From Proruminimicrobium sp963666965 (GTDB taxonomy: Bacteria; Elusimicrobiota; Endomicrobiia; Endomicrobiales; Endomicrobiaceae), in assembly GCA_963666965.1 (NCBI GenBank), contig OY762939.1, forward strand, positions 992,001 through 1,056,000: a stretch of 64,000 bases of DNA, read 5' to 3'. This document shows positions 34,450 through 42,983 of the stretch, piece by piece. The position numbers and the translations under genes are program-made. The notes below the pieces were generated by a model. The model made no database searches. It saw nothing but the letters and a program-made list of their open reading frames with translations, and had not been told where the DNA came from. The number at the start of each line of letters is the position of its first letter. The stretch's first letter is position 1.

Positions 34450-35927
34450 TCAATTTTTTTAAATATATTATTCTGTCCGAGAATGTTGCACGGGTCAAGG
34501 GAAAGTTTAAATCTTCTCATTTCTTCAATGCCTTCTTTTCCGAGCATTGCTTCCGCAAAAGGATGCTTTGTTTTTCCTATTCCGTGCTCCGCTGAAACCG
34601 TGCCTCCGAGCGTTACTGCTTTTTTTGCAATTTCAAGATACAACTGTCTGCATTTATCGTATTCCTGTTTTGTCGAAGCTATAAGATTTGCATGCAGGTG
34701 GCTCTCGCCTATATGTCCGAAAGTCAGATGTGTCAGTTTTGAAACATTGAAAAGATCTTCGCAGAAATTTATCATTTCTTCCAGTTTTTCATGCGGAACT
34801 GCGATATCAGTTCCCACTTTTGGTATTTTGTATTTTTTTACAAGTTCGTTTACCCTTTCAGGTATTTTATGTCTGAATTTTCTGAATTCTTCCTGCTCTT
34901 TTTCATCGGTTGCAAACCAAACTTTGTTTATGTCGATTCCGTATTTTTCAATTAATTTAATCCATTTGTCTAAAATAACATCATAATTGTTTTTGCCGCA
35001 GTCTTGTTCAAAAAGTATGCCTGCATCAACATTGTCAGGTATGACGGGATAATCTTTTTTTATAAGCGTTAAGGCATTCTTGTCAAAATATTCAAGAGAC
35101 ATTGCGTTAATGCCGTTTTTTTCGTCACGGCGTTTTGATATGTTTCTTACTTCTGTTACAAAATCCCATGATTTTTTTCTGTTTTCAAAAAATATTATTC
35201 CGCCGAACATTGCTTCAAACGGTTTTATCAAAATAAGTTCCGCAGAAACTATTACGCCCAAGGTTCCTTCGCTTCCTATAAAAACATCTATAAGATCCGT
35301 GTTCTTTCTGTTAAAGTAACCGGTGGCATTTTTTATTTCAGGAAGAGTGTAGCCCGGAAGTTTGATTTTTTTTGGTCCGGCATCTGTGTTAAAAACAACT
35401 TCACCTTTATCATCGGCAAAAATACAACCCCGTTCTATTTTAGAAAAAGAACCGTCCGGAAAAACTATTTCTATCGCATTTATATAATCTCTTGTTGTGC
35501 CGTATTTAAAACCGCGTCCTCCGGAAGCATTTGTAGAGATATTGCCTCCTACGGTTGCATTTTTTTCAGTGGGATCAGGGGGATATAACCATCCGTTTGC
35601 CAAAACAAAATTTTTAATATCGCTTACAAAAGTGCCTGCACCGGTTTTTAATACTGCTTTTTGATCGGATATTTTTTTTACAGATTCTATTGAATTTAGT
35701 CTTTCAGTTGAAAGAATCGTCCCTCCGAAAGCAAGACATCCTCCGGTTACTCCTGTTGCCCCGCCGACTACAGTAACAGGCGTTTTTTTAAGGCATGATT
35801 CTTTCATAACTTTAATAACGTCATCGGCTGACTCGGCTATTATTAGTTTTTCGGCATGAGCTCCCAGCATACCGGAGCTGTCTTCAAAATAGTGTTGAAT
35901 GAAATCCTGATTTGTTTTAATTATCAT
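34443..35927 (-). CDS. FAD-linked oxidase, GlcD/D-lactate dehydrogenase family
   Basis: Flavoenzyme of 494 residues of the VAO/PCMH family. The FAD-binding domain has VVGGATGVTGGCLAFGG, TVGGNISTNASGGRGFKYG (about residues 125-143) and IGSEGTLGVI; the C-terminal FAD-oxidase domain contains THLTFGHIGESHLHANL and SAEHGIGKTK. This is the pattern of glycolate oxidase subunit GlcD and D-lactate dehydrogenases; the donor cannot be chosen from sequence. No Fe-S partner gene is adjacent. No ribosome binding site is seen before the ATG, and a -10 box lies 6 bases upstream, so the mRNA may be leaderless. Confidence 0.85.
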   Translation of the reverse strand: MIIKTNQDFIQHYFEDSSGMLGAHAEKLIIAESADDVIKVMKESCLKKTPVTVVGGATGVTGGCLAFGGTILSTERLNSIESVKKISDQKAVLKTGAGTFVSDIKNFVLANGWLYPPDPTEKNATVGGNISTNASGGRGFKYGTTRDYINAIEIVFPDGSFSKIERGCIFADDKGEVVFNTDAGPKKIKLPGYTLPEIKNATGYFNRKNTDLIDVFIGSEGTLGVIVSAELILIKPFEAMFGGIIFFENRKKSWDFVTEVRNISKRRDEKNGINAMSLEYFDKNALTLIKKDYPVIPDNVDAGILFEQDCGKNNYDVILDKWIKLIEKYGIDINKVWFATDEKEQEEFRKFRHKIPERVNELVKKYKIPKVGTDIAVPHEKLEEMINFCEDLFNVSKLTHLTFGHIGESHLHANLIASTKQEYDKCRQLYLEIAKKAVTLGGTVSAEHGIGKTKHPFAEAMLGKEGIEEMRRFKLSLDPCNILGQNNIFKKIDQ

Positions 35928-35933
35928 AGGGGT

Positions 35934-35962
35934 ATTATATAATTTTTATTCATAATTATAAA
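35934..35962 (-). promoter_or_regulatory. Promoter of the GlcD-like gene
   Basis: On the minus strand TTTATA (35962-35957), 17-base spacer, TATAAT (35939-35934). Only ACCCCT separates the -10 box from the ATG at 35927, so transcription should begin at or next to the A of the ATG. Confidence 0.55.
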
Positions 35963-35973
35963 TAAAAATTTCA

Positions 35974-36002
35974 TTGTATAAAAATTTAAAAAATACTATA
36001 AT
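35974..36002 (+). promoter_or_regulatory. Promoter of the citrate/isopropylmalate synthase-family gene
   Basis: TTGTAT (35974-35979), 17-base spacer, TATAAT (35997-36002). The start would be near 36009, leaving a leader of about 25 bases with the site CGGAGGA before the ATG at 36035. It is divergent from the GlcD-like promoter. Confidence 0.65.
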
Positions 36003-36034
36003 TACCAGCTAAATAAGTGTTGCACGGAGGACAG

Positions 36035-37414
36035 ATGTTAGTTTACAATAAAGAAAAAAGAATGCTTGAGCCGGAAGAATATCATTTTGAGCTTCAGGAT
36101 GTTGAAGAACCTAATTTACTAAGAGATACTTTTACATATAAAGATATTCCTAAAATATCGTTTAACGGAACAGTAGTTCCCATGAATCCTCCTGAAAATA
36201 TATTTATGACAGATACGACTTTTAGAGACGGACAGCAGGCATTTCCTCCGTTTACGGCACAGCAGATAGTCGATTTGTTTGACCTTATGCATAAACTCGG
36301 CGGCCCAAAAGGAATGATAAGACAGACTGAATTTTTTCTATATTCCGAAAAAGACAGGGAAGCTGTAAGAAAGTGCCAGGAAAAAGGATATAAATTTCCG
36401 ATTATCACTTCTTGGATAAGAGCTACAAAAAGCGATTTTAAACTTGTAAAAGAAATGAACATAGAAGAGACCGGCATTTTAACTTCATGTTCCGATTATC
36501 ATATTTTTCTTAAGCTAAAAAAGAACAGAAGACAGGCATTGGAAATGTATCTTGATATCGTCAAGGCTGCTCTTGATGAAGGAATAAAACCGAGATGTCA
36601 TTTTGAAGATATAACAAGAGCCGATTTTTACGGTTTTGTTTTGCCTTTTGCAAGCGAGTTGATGAAACTTTCAAAACAATATAATATGCCTATAAAAATA
36701 AGAGCTTGCGATACTCTGGGTTTCGGAGTTGCTTATCCCGGCTGTGCAATGCCCAGAAATGTGAACGGTATTATGTACGGATTAACGCATCATGCCGGCG
36801 TTCCTTCAGAATGGCTTGAATGGCACGGGCATAATGATTTTTACAGAGCATTGACGAATGCAACTTTTGCATGGCTGTATGGATGTTCGGGAGCAAACGG
36901 AACATTGCTTGGCATAGGAGAAAGAACAGGCAATACTCCTATAGAAGCTTTAGCCATAGAGTATGTAGCTCTTAGAGGCGATAATAACGGAATGGATCTT
37001 TCAGTAATAACTGAAATAGCAAATTATTTTAAAAATGAATTAAATTATCAGATTCCAAGTATGCAGCCTCTTGTGGGCGCGCATTTTAACAGCACAAGAG
37101 CGGGGATACATGCAGACGGTCTTTTGAAAGAACAGGAAATTTACAATATTTTTGATACTCATGCCATTTTGAACAGACCGCCTGAAGTTGCTATTACAGA
37201 CAGAGCCGGTCTTGCCGGAATTGCATATAACATAAATACAAGGCATCCTGCTTTTAAAGACGGTAAAAACAAAGTTGACAAAACACATCCCGGTATTGCT
37301 AAAATAAATGAAGAAATAGTCAAACAGTTTAATGAGGGCAGAGTCAATGCTCTTGATGACAATGAACTTTTTGAGCTTATAGAAAAGTATGTTATTGTTC
37401 CCAAAGATAAATAA
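36035..37414 (+). CDS. Isopropylmalate/citramalate/homocitrate synthase-family enzyme, possibly Re-citrate synthase
   Basis: HMGL-like TIM-barrel acyltransferase of 459 residues. FMTDTTFRDGQQAFPPF (about residues 57-73) has the metal-binding Asp and catalytic Arg of the family, and EWHGHNDFYRA supplies the metal His residues; GIGERTGNTPIEAL is also typical. The long N-terminal extension and the QQAFPPF and GPKGMIRQTEFFLY segments differ from ordinary LeuA and, from memory, resemble the Re-citrate synthase group of anaerobes, which makes citrate for glutamate. No leucine genes are nearby. I use the ATG with CGGAGGA upstream, not the GTG at 36017. Confidence 0.75.
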   Translation: MLVYNKEKRMLEPEEYHFELQDVEEPNLLRDTFTYKDIPKISFNGTVVPMNPPENIFMTDTTFRDGQQAFPPFTAQQIVDLFDLMHKLGGPKGMIRQTEFFLYSEKDREAVRKCQEKGYKFPIITSWIRATKSDFKLVKEMNIEETGILTSCSDYHIFLKLKKNRRQALEMYLDIVKAALDEGIKPRCHFEDITRADFYGFVLPFASELMKLSKQYNMPIKIRACDTLGFGVAYPGCAMPRNVNGIMYGLTHHAGVPSEWLEWHGHNDFYRALTNATFAWLYGCSGANGTLLGIGERTGNTPIEALAIEYVALRGDNNGMDLSVITEIANYFKNELNYQIPSMQPLVGAHFNSTRAGIHADGLLKEQEIYNIFDTHAILNRPPEVAITDRAGLAGIAYNINTRHPAFKDGKNKVDKTHPGIAKINEEIVKQFNEGRVNALDDNELFELIEKYVIVPKDK

Positions 37415-37441
37415 TTTTTTATAAGGCGCTTCTCAGATAAA

Positions 37442-37873
37442 ATGAGTAACATAATAAAAAGAGTTTTATTTATTGTTGTTTTATTTTTCTTTTTTCTTGA
37501 ACAGTTGCCTGCTGCTTCAAAAGACGGCAATGTGCAAAAAAACTTGGTGTCGCCGCAGCCTCCGCAGTTTAGCTATTTTCAGCAGAAAAAGATTGAATAT
37601 TATAAACTTGAATACGAAGCTAAAATTGCGGTTTTGAATAAAGAACTGCTCTTAAAAAAGAAATTTTTTGAGGAAGAGTTGGCAAAAGCAAACGATAAAG
37701 TCGACATATACTTGCTTGAAAAGATTGCCGATGACATAAAATATCTTTCTTCGGCAATTGAACAAATGTGGCTGGACTGCGAATTAAATATAAGAAACGC
37801 AATGACATTTGAACAGTATTCTGCCTTGAAACTCTTTGAATCTCAACCTGTAAATCCCGAAAATAAAAAATAA
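37442..37873 (+). CDS. Small secreted helical protein, Spy-like
   Basis: Unrecognised protein of 143 residues. A hydrophobic N terminus (VLFIVVLFFFFLEQLPAA) is a likely signal peptide. The mature part is mainly charged helix (residues about 45-125), with AMTFEQYSALKLF near the end, somewhat like the LTxxQ repeat of Spy/CpxP-type periplasmic proteins. It follows the synthase gene by 27 bases and ends one base before the convergent queA. Function unknown. Confidence 0.6.
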   Translation: MSNIIKRVLFIVVLFFFFLEQLPAASKDGNVQKNLVSPQPPQFSYFQQKKIEYYKLEYEAKIAVLNKELLLKKKFFEEELAKANDKVDIYLLEKIADDIKYLSSAIEQMWLDCELNIRNAMTFEQYSALKLFESQPVNPENKK

Positions 37874-37874
37874 A

Positions 37875-38951
37875 TCATATTATAAACATCGAATCGCCGT
37901 ATGAAAAAAATCTATACTTTTTTTCTACGGCCTGTTTGTATGCTTTTAATATGAAATCTCTTCCGGCAAATGCGCTTGCCATAATAAGAGGAGTAGAGCA
38001 CGGAAGATGAAGATTTGTTATCATAGAATTGACCAATTTAAATGTATGCCCCGGATATATAAAAATATCCGTTTGTCCGCTGCACGGCATAACTTTTATA
38101 ATTTTATTTTTTTCATAAACCGATGATGTCATTGCGACTGTCTCAAGAGTTCTGACAGTTGTTGTGCCTACGGCGACTATTCTTTTTTTTGCCGTAAGCG
38201 CCTGATTTAGTTTGTCTGCGTTTATTTTATCAAGTGTATATTTCTCAGGAAGCATTTTGTGGCTGCTGATATCTTCTTTTTCTATTGTTTTAAATGTTCC
38301 CCAGCCGACGTGCAGAGTAATTTCGGCAATTTCCACTTTTTTACTTTTTAGTTCGTTTAAAACTTCTTTTGTAAAATGCAGACCCGCAGTAGGCGCGGCT
38401 ATTGCTCCTTTTTCATTTGCATAAACAGTCTGGTATCTTTCTCTGTCAAAATGAGATAACTTCTGAGCAAGATCATCTTTCCTTTTTATATACGGCGGTA
38501 AAGGCATAAATCCGTGTTTTTCAAGCAGAGGAGATATGTCGTCATTATTAAACAGGACGGTTTTATTAAAAGCTGTATCTGTTTGATCAACCGTACATTC
38601 GTAATTATCTTCAAAGTATATTTTTTCTCCGTATTTTACATACGGTTTCATAAGAACCTGATGTCTTGCTCCGTGCAGCGCGGGATTTAAAAAAAGAAGC
38701 TCTACTTTGCCGCCGGTTTTCTTTTTCCCGTATAAACGGGCCGGCACAACTTTTGTTGTGTTTATTACAAGTAAATCGTTTTCACCGAGCATTTTTGTTA
38801 TATCTGAAAAATTGTGATGGCTTATGCCGAGAGACTTTCTGTCTAATACTATGAGTCTTGAGTTCTCTCTTTTATCGGCAGGTACCTGTGCTATAAGTTC
38901 ATGAGGCATGTCATAATTATAATTCTGTAATGCTATATCACTGTTTTTCAT
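37875..38951 (-). CDS. queA: S-adenosylmethionine:tRNA ribosyltransferase-isomerase
   Basis: Adds the epoxycyclopentane precursor to the 7-deazaguanine at tRNA position 34 in queuosine synthesis, 358 residues. Motifs: YNYDMPHELIAQVPADKR at the N terminus, NTTKVVPARLYG, AAPTAGLHFTKEVLNEL and TLHVGWGTFKTI, and a C-terminal NLHLPCSTPLIMASAF. Its start overlaps the upstream SpoIID-like gene by 14 bases, indicating co-transcription. Confidence 0.95.
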   Translation of the reverse strand: MKNSDIALQNYNYDMPHELIAQVPADKRENSRLIVLDRKSLGISHHNFSDITKMLGENDLLVINTTKVVPARLYGKKKTGGKVELLFLNPALHGARHQVLMKPYVKYGEKIYFEDNYECTVDQTDTAFNKTVLFNNDDISPLLEKHGFMPLPPYIKRKDDLAQKLSHFDRERYQTVYANEKGAIAAPTAGLHFTKEVLNELKSKKVEIAEITLHVGWGTFKTIEKEDISSHKMLPEKYTLDKINADKLNQALTAKKRIVAVGTTTVRTLETVAMTSSVYEKNKIIKVMPCSGQTDIFIYPGHTFKLVNSMITNLHLPCSTPLIMASAFAGRDFILKAYKQAVEKKYRFFSYGDSMFII

Positions 38952-40077
38952 AGTTGGCGCTTTCTATTTCAGTCCCCGGATAATAATGTTTTAAAATTTC
39001 TTTGTAAGAAAATCCTTTTTCGGCCATAACTTTGGCTCCGCACTGGCACAATCCGACCCTGTGTCCCCAACCTGTGCCTGTAAATATAAAATTTTTACCG
39101 TCTTTTTTAATATTTTTTATATATGAACTTTTTATGACATCGGGAGCGACTGCAAGTCTGAATTTATATGCGTTTAATTTTAATTTTCCTTTTTTATGTT
39201 TTATTGTTATAAATTCTTTGGCATGACCTGAAGTTTTGCCCGATAAATCAAGGCTTTTTATTTCTTCCACTTTATATCCTGCGCCAAGCAATTTTTTTCT
39301 TATAGTCTGTTCACTTATTGTGCAGCACCACTTGTTATGAGTGCTGTCTAAACAATACTTGTCTTTTATTCCTGAAAGATAATCAGGCACGTCAATTTTC
39401 CAATCCCATACATATTTGGGATTTTCTGTATATCCTCCGCAGCTGGCATGAAAAACAGTCTGAGCAAGTTCTCCGTTAAATGTAAGAATTTCAGATTTTG
39501 TGTCTTCAACGGCTTTATTGCATTCATTGTCTTCAGCAGAAGCACCTCCGTAAACCTGACAGTGTACAGTCGCACATACATTAAAATTATCGCAAGCATG
39601 TCTGTTTAAATTTTTAATTACATAACTTCTGCTTATTACGGCTTGAGCTTTTAATGCCTCAGAATTCCAGTTGGGATCTACTTCTTTGGGCAGGACCCCT
39701 TTTAAATAATCTTCAATATTTAATTCATTGATAACGTTTAATTTTTTATTTTTTGAAAGATTTATTATTATATTACCCCTGTAAATTTTTTTATTGATTA
39801 CAAGATACGAATCGCTCTGTATTTTAACAGGCAGTTTTAATGAATATTTTCCTGCTGTTATGGTGTCGTCTTTCAGAGTTAATGTTATTTTGCCGGGTGA
39901 AATATTTAAAATTTTATTATCGTTTTTGATTGAATATTTAGTGTCAGAAGCGGCATTTAAAGATTCTGTTTCAAGAACGATTCCTACATTAATAAAATCT
40001 CTCGTCTTAATTTCAGAATAGGCAACGGAAGCAAATAAAAATAGCGTCAAAAAAAATATACACGTGATTTTGTTCAT
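38938..40077 (-). CDS. SpoIID/LytB-domain protein
   Basis: Secreted protein of 379 residues. After the signal peptide (ITCIFFLTLFLFASVAYS) the SpoIID domain is complete: NELNIEDYLKGVLPKEVDPN with the catalytic Glu, LKAQAVISRSYVIKN, HASCGGYTENPKYVW, and the ending GTGWGHRVGLCQCGAKVMA. SpoIID-like proteins are peptidoglycan lytic enzymes or amidase activators; this is found in many non-sporulating diderms, so it does not suggest sporulation. It overlaps queA by 14 bases. The ATG lacks a ribosome binding site. Confidence 0.9.
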   Translation of the reverse strand: MNKITCIFFLTLFLFASVAYSEIKTRDFINVGIVLETESLNAASDTKYSIKNDNKILNISPGKITLTLKDDTITAGKYSLKLPVKIQSDSYLVINKKIYRGNIIINLSKNKKLNVINELNIEDYLKGVLPKEVDPNWNSEALKAQAVISRSYVIKNLNRHACDNFNVCATVHCQVYGGASAEDNECNKAVEDTKSEILTFNGELAQTVFHASCGGYTENPKYVWDWKIDVPDYLSGIKDKYCLDSTHNKWCCTISEQTIRKKLLGAGYKVEEIKSLDLSGKTSGHAKEFITIKHKKGKLKLNAYKFRLAVAPDVIKSSYIKNIKKDGKNFIFTGTGWGHRVGLCQCGAKVMAEKGFSYKEILKHYYPGTEIESANYEKQ

Positions 40078-40087
40078 GATCTTTAGA

Positions 40088-40116
40088 ATGATAGCAGAAA
40101 AATAGTTATTTTTCCA
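40088..40116 (-). promoter_or_regulatory. Possible promoter of the SpoIID-like/queA pair
   Basis: On the minus strand TGGAAA (40116-40111), 17-base spacer, TATCAT (40093-40088), with 10 bases to the ATG at 40077. The -35 box is poor. A short leader would fit the lack of a ribosome binding site. Confidence 0.35.
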
Positions 40117-40124
40117 GATAACTA
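40103..40124. repeat. Inverted repeat in the divergent region
   Basis: TAGTTAT (40103-40109) and ATAACTA (40118-40124) are a perfect 7-base inverted repeat with an 8-base loop. It overlaps the possible SpoIID promoter and lies upstream of the plus-strand promoter, so it could be an operator. No evidence for the binding protein. Confidence 0.35.
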
Positions 40125-40148
40125 AAAATAAAAAAGTTTCCGGTTGTA

Positions 40149-40177
40149 TTGTATAATAAAATTATTTTTTATATAAT
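40149..40177 (+). promoter_or_regulatory. Promoter of the secreted protein/barrel pair
   Basis: TTGTAT (40149-40154), 17-base spacer, TATAAT (40172-40177). The start near 40184 leaves a leader of about 26 bases with the site GGAGGT before the ATG at 40210. Confidence 0.6.
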
Positions 40178-40209
40178 CAAAATATATTGTTTGTTTTCGG
40201 AGGTAATTT

Positions 40210-40746
40210 ATGAAAAAAAGTTTCTTGTTTGTATTTGCTATTTTATTTTCTTGCGCATACGTGATAAATGCTGCAGTCACTGTCTCATCGGGTGATGAAG
40301 AAAAGGTTTATAACAACAATGCGAGATTTGCAATAGATTCGGATGAAGACGCGTTTATAAAATGCGATGGCGTTACGATTGTAGTTCCAAAATTGCAGAA
40401 AATTCTCAGCAGAGTGGAATTTAATGAAAAAGGCGAAAGAATAATAAGCATTTCGGGAAATAAATTTAAAAACATAAAAATCAACGGATACAATGTAAGC
40501 GCCAGTGAGAAATGTTTTTTTATAATTAATGTTGTGACCGGTGAAATCACGGTTTTAGACGGTTATTTAACGGTGAAGGATTATAAGGGGAACATATTGT
40601 TTGCCGCTAAAAATGTTCCTTTCTTTATAGATTTAAAAAATACAGGCGGAGATCAGGATAAACAGGAACGTCTGCAGACGCTTGTTGACAATGAAACAAA
40701 AAAACAGGAATTGAGAGATCTGAGCCCTTCTGCTCCGAGACCTTAA
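40210..40746 (+). CDS. Secreted protein of unknown function, possibly FecR-like
   Basis: Exported protein of 178 residues that I do not recognise firmly. The N terminus (MKKSFLFVFAILFSCAYVIN) is a signal peptide. The mature part is short beta strands (FNEKGERIISISGNKF, VVTGEITVLDGYLTVKD, GNILFAAKNVPFFI), reminiscent of FecR-like folds, then a charged tail. It lies 18 bases before an outer-membrane barrel gene at the edge of the polysaccharide locus, so both may serve glycan export or anchoring. Confidence 0.55.
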   Translation: MKKSFLFVFAILFSCAYVINAAVTVSSGDEEKVYNNNARFAIDSDEDAFIKCDGVTIVVPKLQKILSRVEFNEKGERIISISGNKFKNIKINGYNVSASEKCFFIINVVTGEITVLDGYLTVKDYKGNILFAAKNVPFFIDLKNTGGDQDKQERLQTLVDNETKKQELRDLSPSAPRP

Positions 40747-40764
40747 TTAAAAGAGGATATTTAT

Positions 40765-41877
40765 ATGATAAAAAGAATAATATCAGTTTTAGTTTTACTA
40801 ACTTTTGCTTCCGTTGGTTTTGCAAGCGGAAATTTCAGATATTCGTTATCGCAAAGCTTTATGTACGATTCGAACATATACGAGACTGCTAAAGATTTAA
40901 AATCGTCGGGAATATCTTCTACACAGCTGTTTCTGGATTATCTTTCAAAGATTCCCAATAGTTCTCTTAGTCTTGGAATTTCAGCAAATACCGGATATAA
41001 TGCGTTTACTGAAGATTCGGCTAAGAATAATTACTGGAATGCCGGCCTTAATGTTTCTTTAAGCAATGAGTATTTCAAATTGAAAAACAGATTTGTATAC
41101 ACTTCGGAGCAGGCAAATAATTCATTTTCTGAAAGATCTGAAAGAATAGGCAATGAATTTGTATTTAACGCCAGAACAAGCAGCAAAAAGATGTTTGCTG
41201 CCGGAATAATAGTATCCGACGAATACAATCGTTATATCAAAGAAGAAGATAAAGCTCTTAACAGAAACAGAGTTAACGGAGGGCTGCAGTTCTTTTATAA
41301 TATTTCTTCAAAGACTTCAATTTTCGTTGAAGACATAATTTCATCTATCATATATGAAAATAATGATATAAATAATTCTCTTGAAAACAGCGTTTCTTTG
41401 GGAATTGAAGGCAATATCACGCCAAAGGTCAAGGGAGATATTAAGTTTTCTTATGATAACAGACAATACGAAAAAACAGGTATAGATAATGCCTCTATTT
41501 TCGGATATGAAGTGAAGTTGTTTTATGAACCGAACAATTTGACTTCTATAACAGTTTTAGGTGACAGAAAAATTGAAGAAACAATATACGGTCAAAACAG
41601 ATATTATATTTCAACAGGCGGCAATTTATTGTTTAACAGACAAATTACGCAGCGTTTTGATACCGAAATTTTGTTTTCATATGAAAATATGTATTATCCC
41701 TACGGGGCAGAGCAGAGAGAGGATAATTTCTACAGAGTATCGCCCTCGTTAAACTATCAGTTTATGGATAGATGGTTTGCGACATTGTGGTATCAGTTTA
41801 AAAATAGAAAATCTAATATAGCTGCGATGGAATATACCGATAATGTCTTCGGATTGAATATAAAATTTACTTTTTAG
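40765..41877 (+). CDS. Outer-membrane beta-barrel protein
   Basis: Protein of 370 residues with a signal peptide (MIKRIISVLVLLTFASVGFA) and alternating amphipathic strands throughout, ending in LNIKFTF with a terminal Phe as expected for BamA-dependent insertion. The opening FRYSLSQSFMYDSNIYET and the overall layout recall the putative beta-barrel porin group found beside exopolysaccharide genes. It has AAGAGGA upstream and forms a pair with the preceding secreted protein. Substrate unknown. Confidence 0.7.
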   Translation: MIKRIISVLVLLTFASVGFASGNFRYSLSQSFMYDSNIYETAKDLKSSGISSTQLFLDYLSKIPNSSLSLGISANTGYNAFTEDSAKNNYWNAGLNVSLSNEYFKLKNRFVYTSEQANNSFSERSERIGNEFVFNARTSSKKMFAAGIIVSDEYNRYIKEEDKALNRNRVNGGLQFFYNISSKTSIFVEDIISSIIYENNDINNSLENSVSLGIEGNITPKVKGDIKFSYDNRQYEKTGIDNASIFGYEVKLFYEPNNLTSITVLGDRKIEETIYGQNRYYISTGGNLLFNRQITQRFDTEILFSYENMYYPYGAEQREDNFYRVSPSLNYQFMDRWFATLWYQFKNRKSNIAAMEYTDNVFGLNIKFTF

Positions 41878-41902
41878 TCTAAGCAGGCGAGAATAAACTA
41901 TA

Positions 41903-41936
41903 AAAAAAAGACAGGTTAAATTACCTGTCTTTTTTT
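41903..41936. terminator. Bidirectional terminator of two convergent genes
   Basis: A perfect 14-base stem, AAAAAAAGACAGGT (41903-41916) with ACCTGTCTTTTTTT (41923-41936), and a 6-base loop. Runs of A and T on both sides allow termination on either strand. It serves the barrel gene, and its right arm contains the last codons of the convergent glycosidase-like gene, with that gene's stop codon at the arm's edge. Confidence 0.85.
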
Positions 41937-42961
41937 ATTATCCATACGCTATACGGAGGAACCGTATATTTTTTAAGAATCTTTTTGAATGTTGTTTGCT
42001 TGTTGAAAAGAACCGAGAGGTTAGATTTTTTCAATGATTTAGGCAGTTTTGCATATTGGTTAGAACGATTTATTAAAAATATATAAGTTTCTTCTTCAAA
42101 AAAATATGATTTTGCCAAAAAAGGACTTTCTACTTCATCCATTTCAATCTCAGTTCCCTTTGATAATATTTTTGTGGTAAAAACCAGTTCTGATACAACT
42201 TCTTTTATATATGACCAAGCCTCAGGTTTAGATTGCGGCAAAGGTCTTCCCTTAGACGTGTATATAAAATAAAATAGTCCGTTGGCACCGTTAAATACTG
42301 CATCGTATGACATAAATCTGAGCTCATCTTTTGTAGGGAATCTTCCTATTCTGTCAGTGTCGGGTCTGTATTGTTTATATTCTCTCCAGTCAAACATCTG
42401 GACAACAGCCCAGAGAGGTTTATCTTTTACAACGGCTTTTGCCAATTCATTTTTAGCAATTGCTACATGGTCGCCAAATGATTCCAGGTCAAGATGCGGA
42501 ACGGGATACCAGTCAATCATAAGAATATCCGCTATATCATAAAACGAAGTATCTGTTTTGCCTTGTCCTATAACAAAAACTGTTTTGTCATTGGGGAAAA
42601 AATGTTTAGTTTTAACATCAAGATCATTTAGAGCATCCCAAGACAAATTATGAACGTCCGGTTCATCAAATAAATACCAGGCCTTTATAGGCATGTCAAT
42701 GTAGGTTTTTTTATCAAATTTTTTCAAAAAATCGTCAGGATAGGCAATAAGTTTGACATTTTGTTTTATGGCTTCTTCTGACAGAGCCTGAATTTTTTCC
42801 ATATCTTTTGTGTAAGTTTGTATGGTGTTAAATCCGGCAGATTTTACAACCTTAATATCGTCAGGATTGTTAACTCCGTAAATTCCCAGGGTAAAATCTT
42901 CGGCATAAATACAGAGTGAAAATAAAGAGATTAATAATAATACAATTGTTGTTTTTTTCAT
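41921..42961 (-). CDS. Secreted glycosidase-like protein
   Basis: Exported protein of 346 residues with a signal peptide (TTIVLLLISLFSLCIYA). The rest looks like a TIM-barrel glycoside hydrolase: LGIYGVNNPDDIKVVKSAGF, then KAWYLFDEPDVHN with a candidate acid/base Glu, ILMIDWYPVPH and NGANGLFYFIYTS, followed by a small beta domain. No specific family is assigned. I take the ATG at 42961 next to the signal peptide; two earlier ATGs (42976, 42967) overlap TATAAT repeats. It lies 22 bases after the priming transferase gene, so it may trim or release the polysaccharide. Confidence 0.65.
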   Translation of the reverse strand: MKKTTIVLLLISLFSLCIYAEDFTLGIYGVNNPDDIKVVKSAGFNTIQTYTKDMEKIQALSEEAIKQNVKLIAYPDDFLKKFDKKTYIDMPIKAWYLFDEPDVHNLSWDALNDLDVKTKHFFPNDKTVFVIGQGKTDTSFYDIADILMIDWYPVPHLDLESFGDHVAIAKNELAKAVVKDKPLWAVVQMFDWREYKQYRPDTDRIGRFPTKDELRFMSYDAVFNGANGLFYFIYTSKGRPLPQSKPEAWSYIKEVVSELVFTTKILSKGTEIEMDEVESPFLAKSYFFEEETYIFLINRSNQYAKLPKSLKKSNLSVLFNKQTTFKKILKKYTVPPYSVWIIKKDR

Positions 42962-42983
42962 TTCCATATTATACATTATAAAG

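Noticed and set aside
34483..34986. Plus-strand open frame of 167 residues opposite the GlcD-like gene
   Set aside because: It mirrors a conserved coding region and its protein resembles no family.
37890..37925. Hairpin of A and T runs at the 3' end of queA as a terminator
   Set aside because: The stem is nearly all A-T and too weak to call.
38938..40077. Sporulation, from the SpoIID domain
   Set aside because: SpoIID/LytB proteins are widespread in non-sporulating diderms and no other sporulation gene is here.
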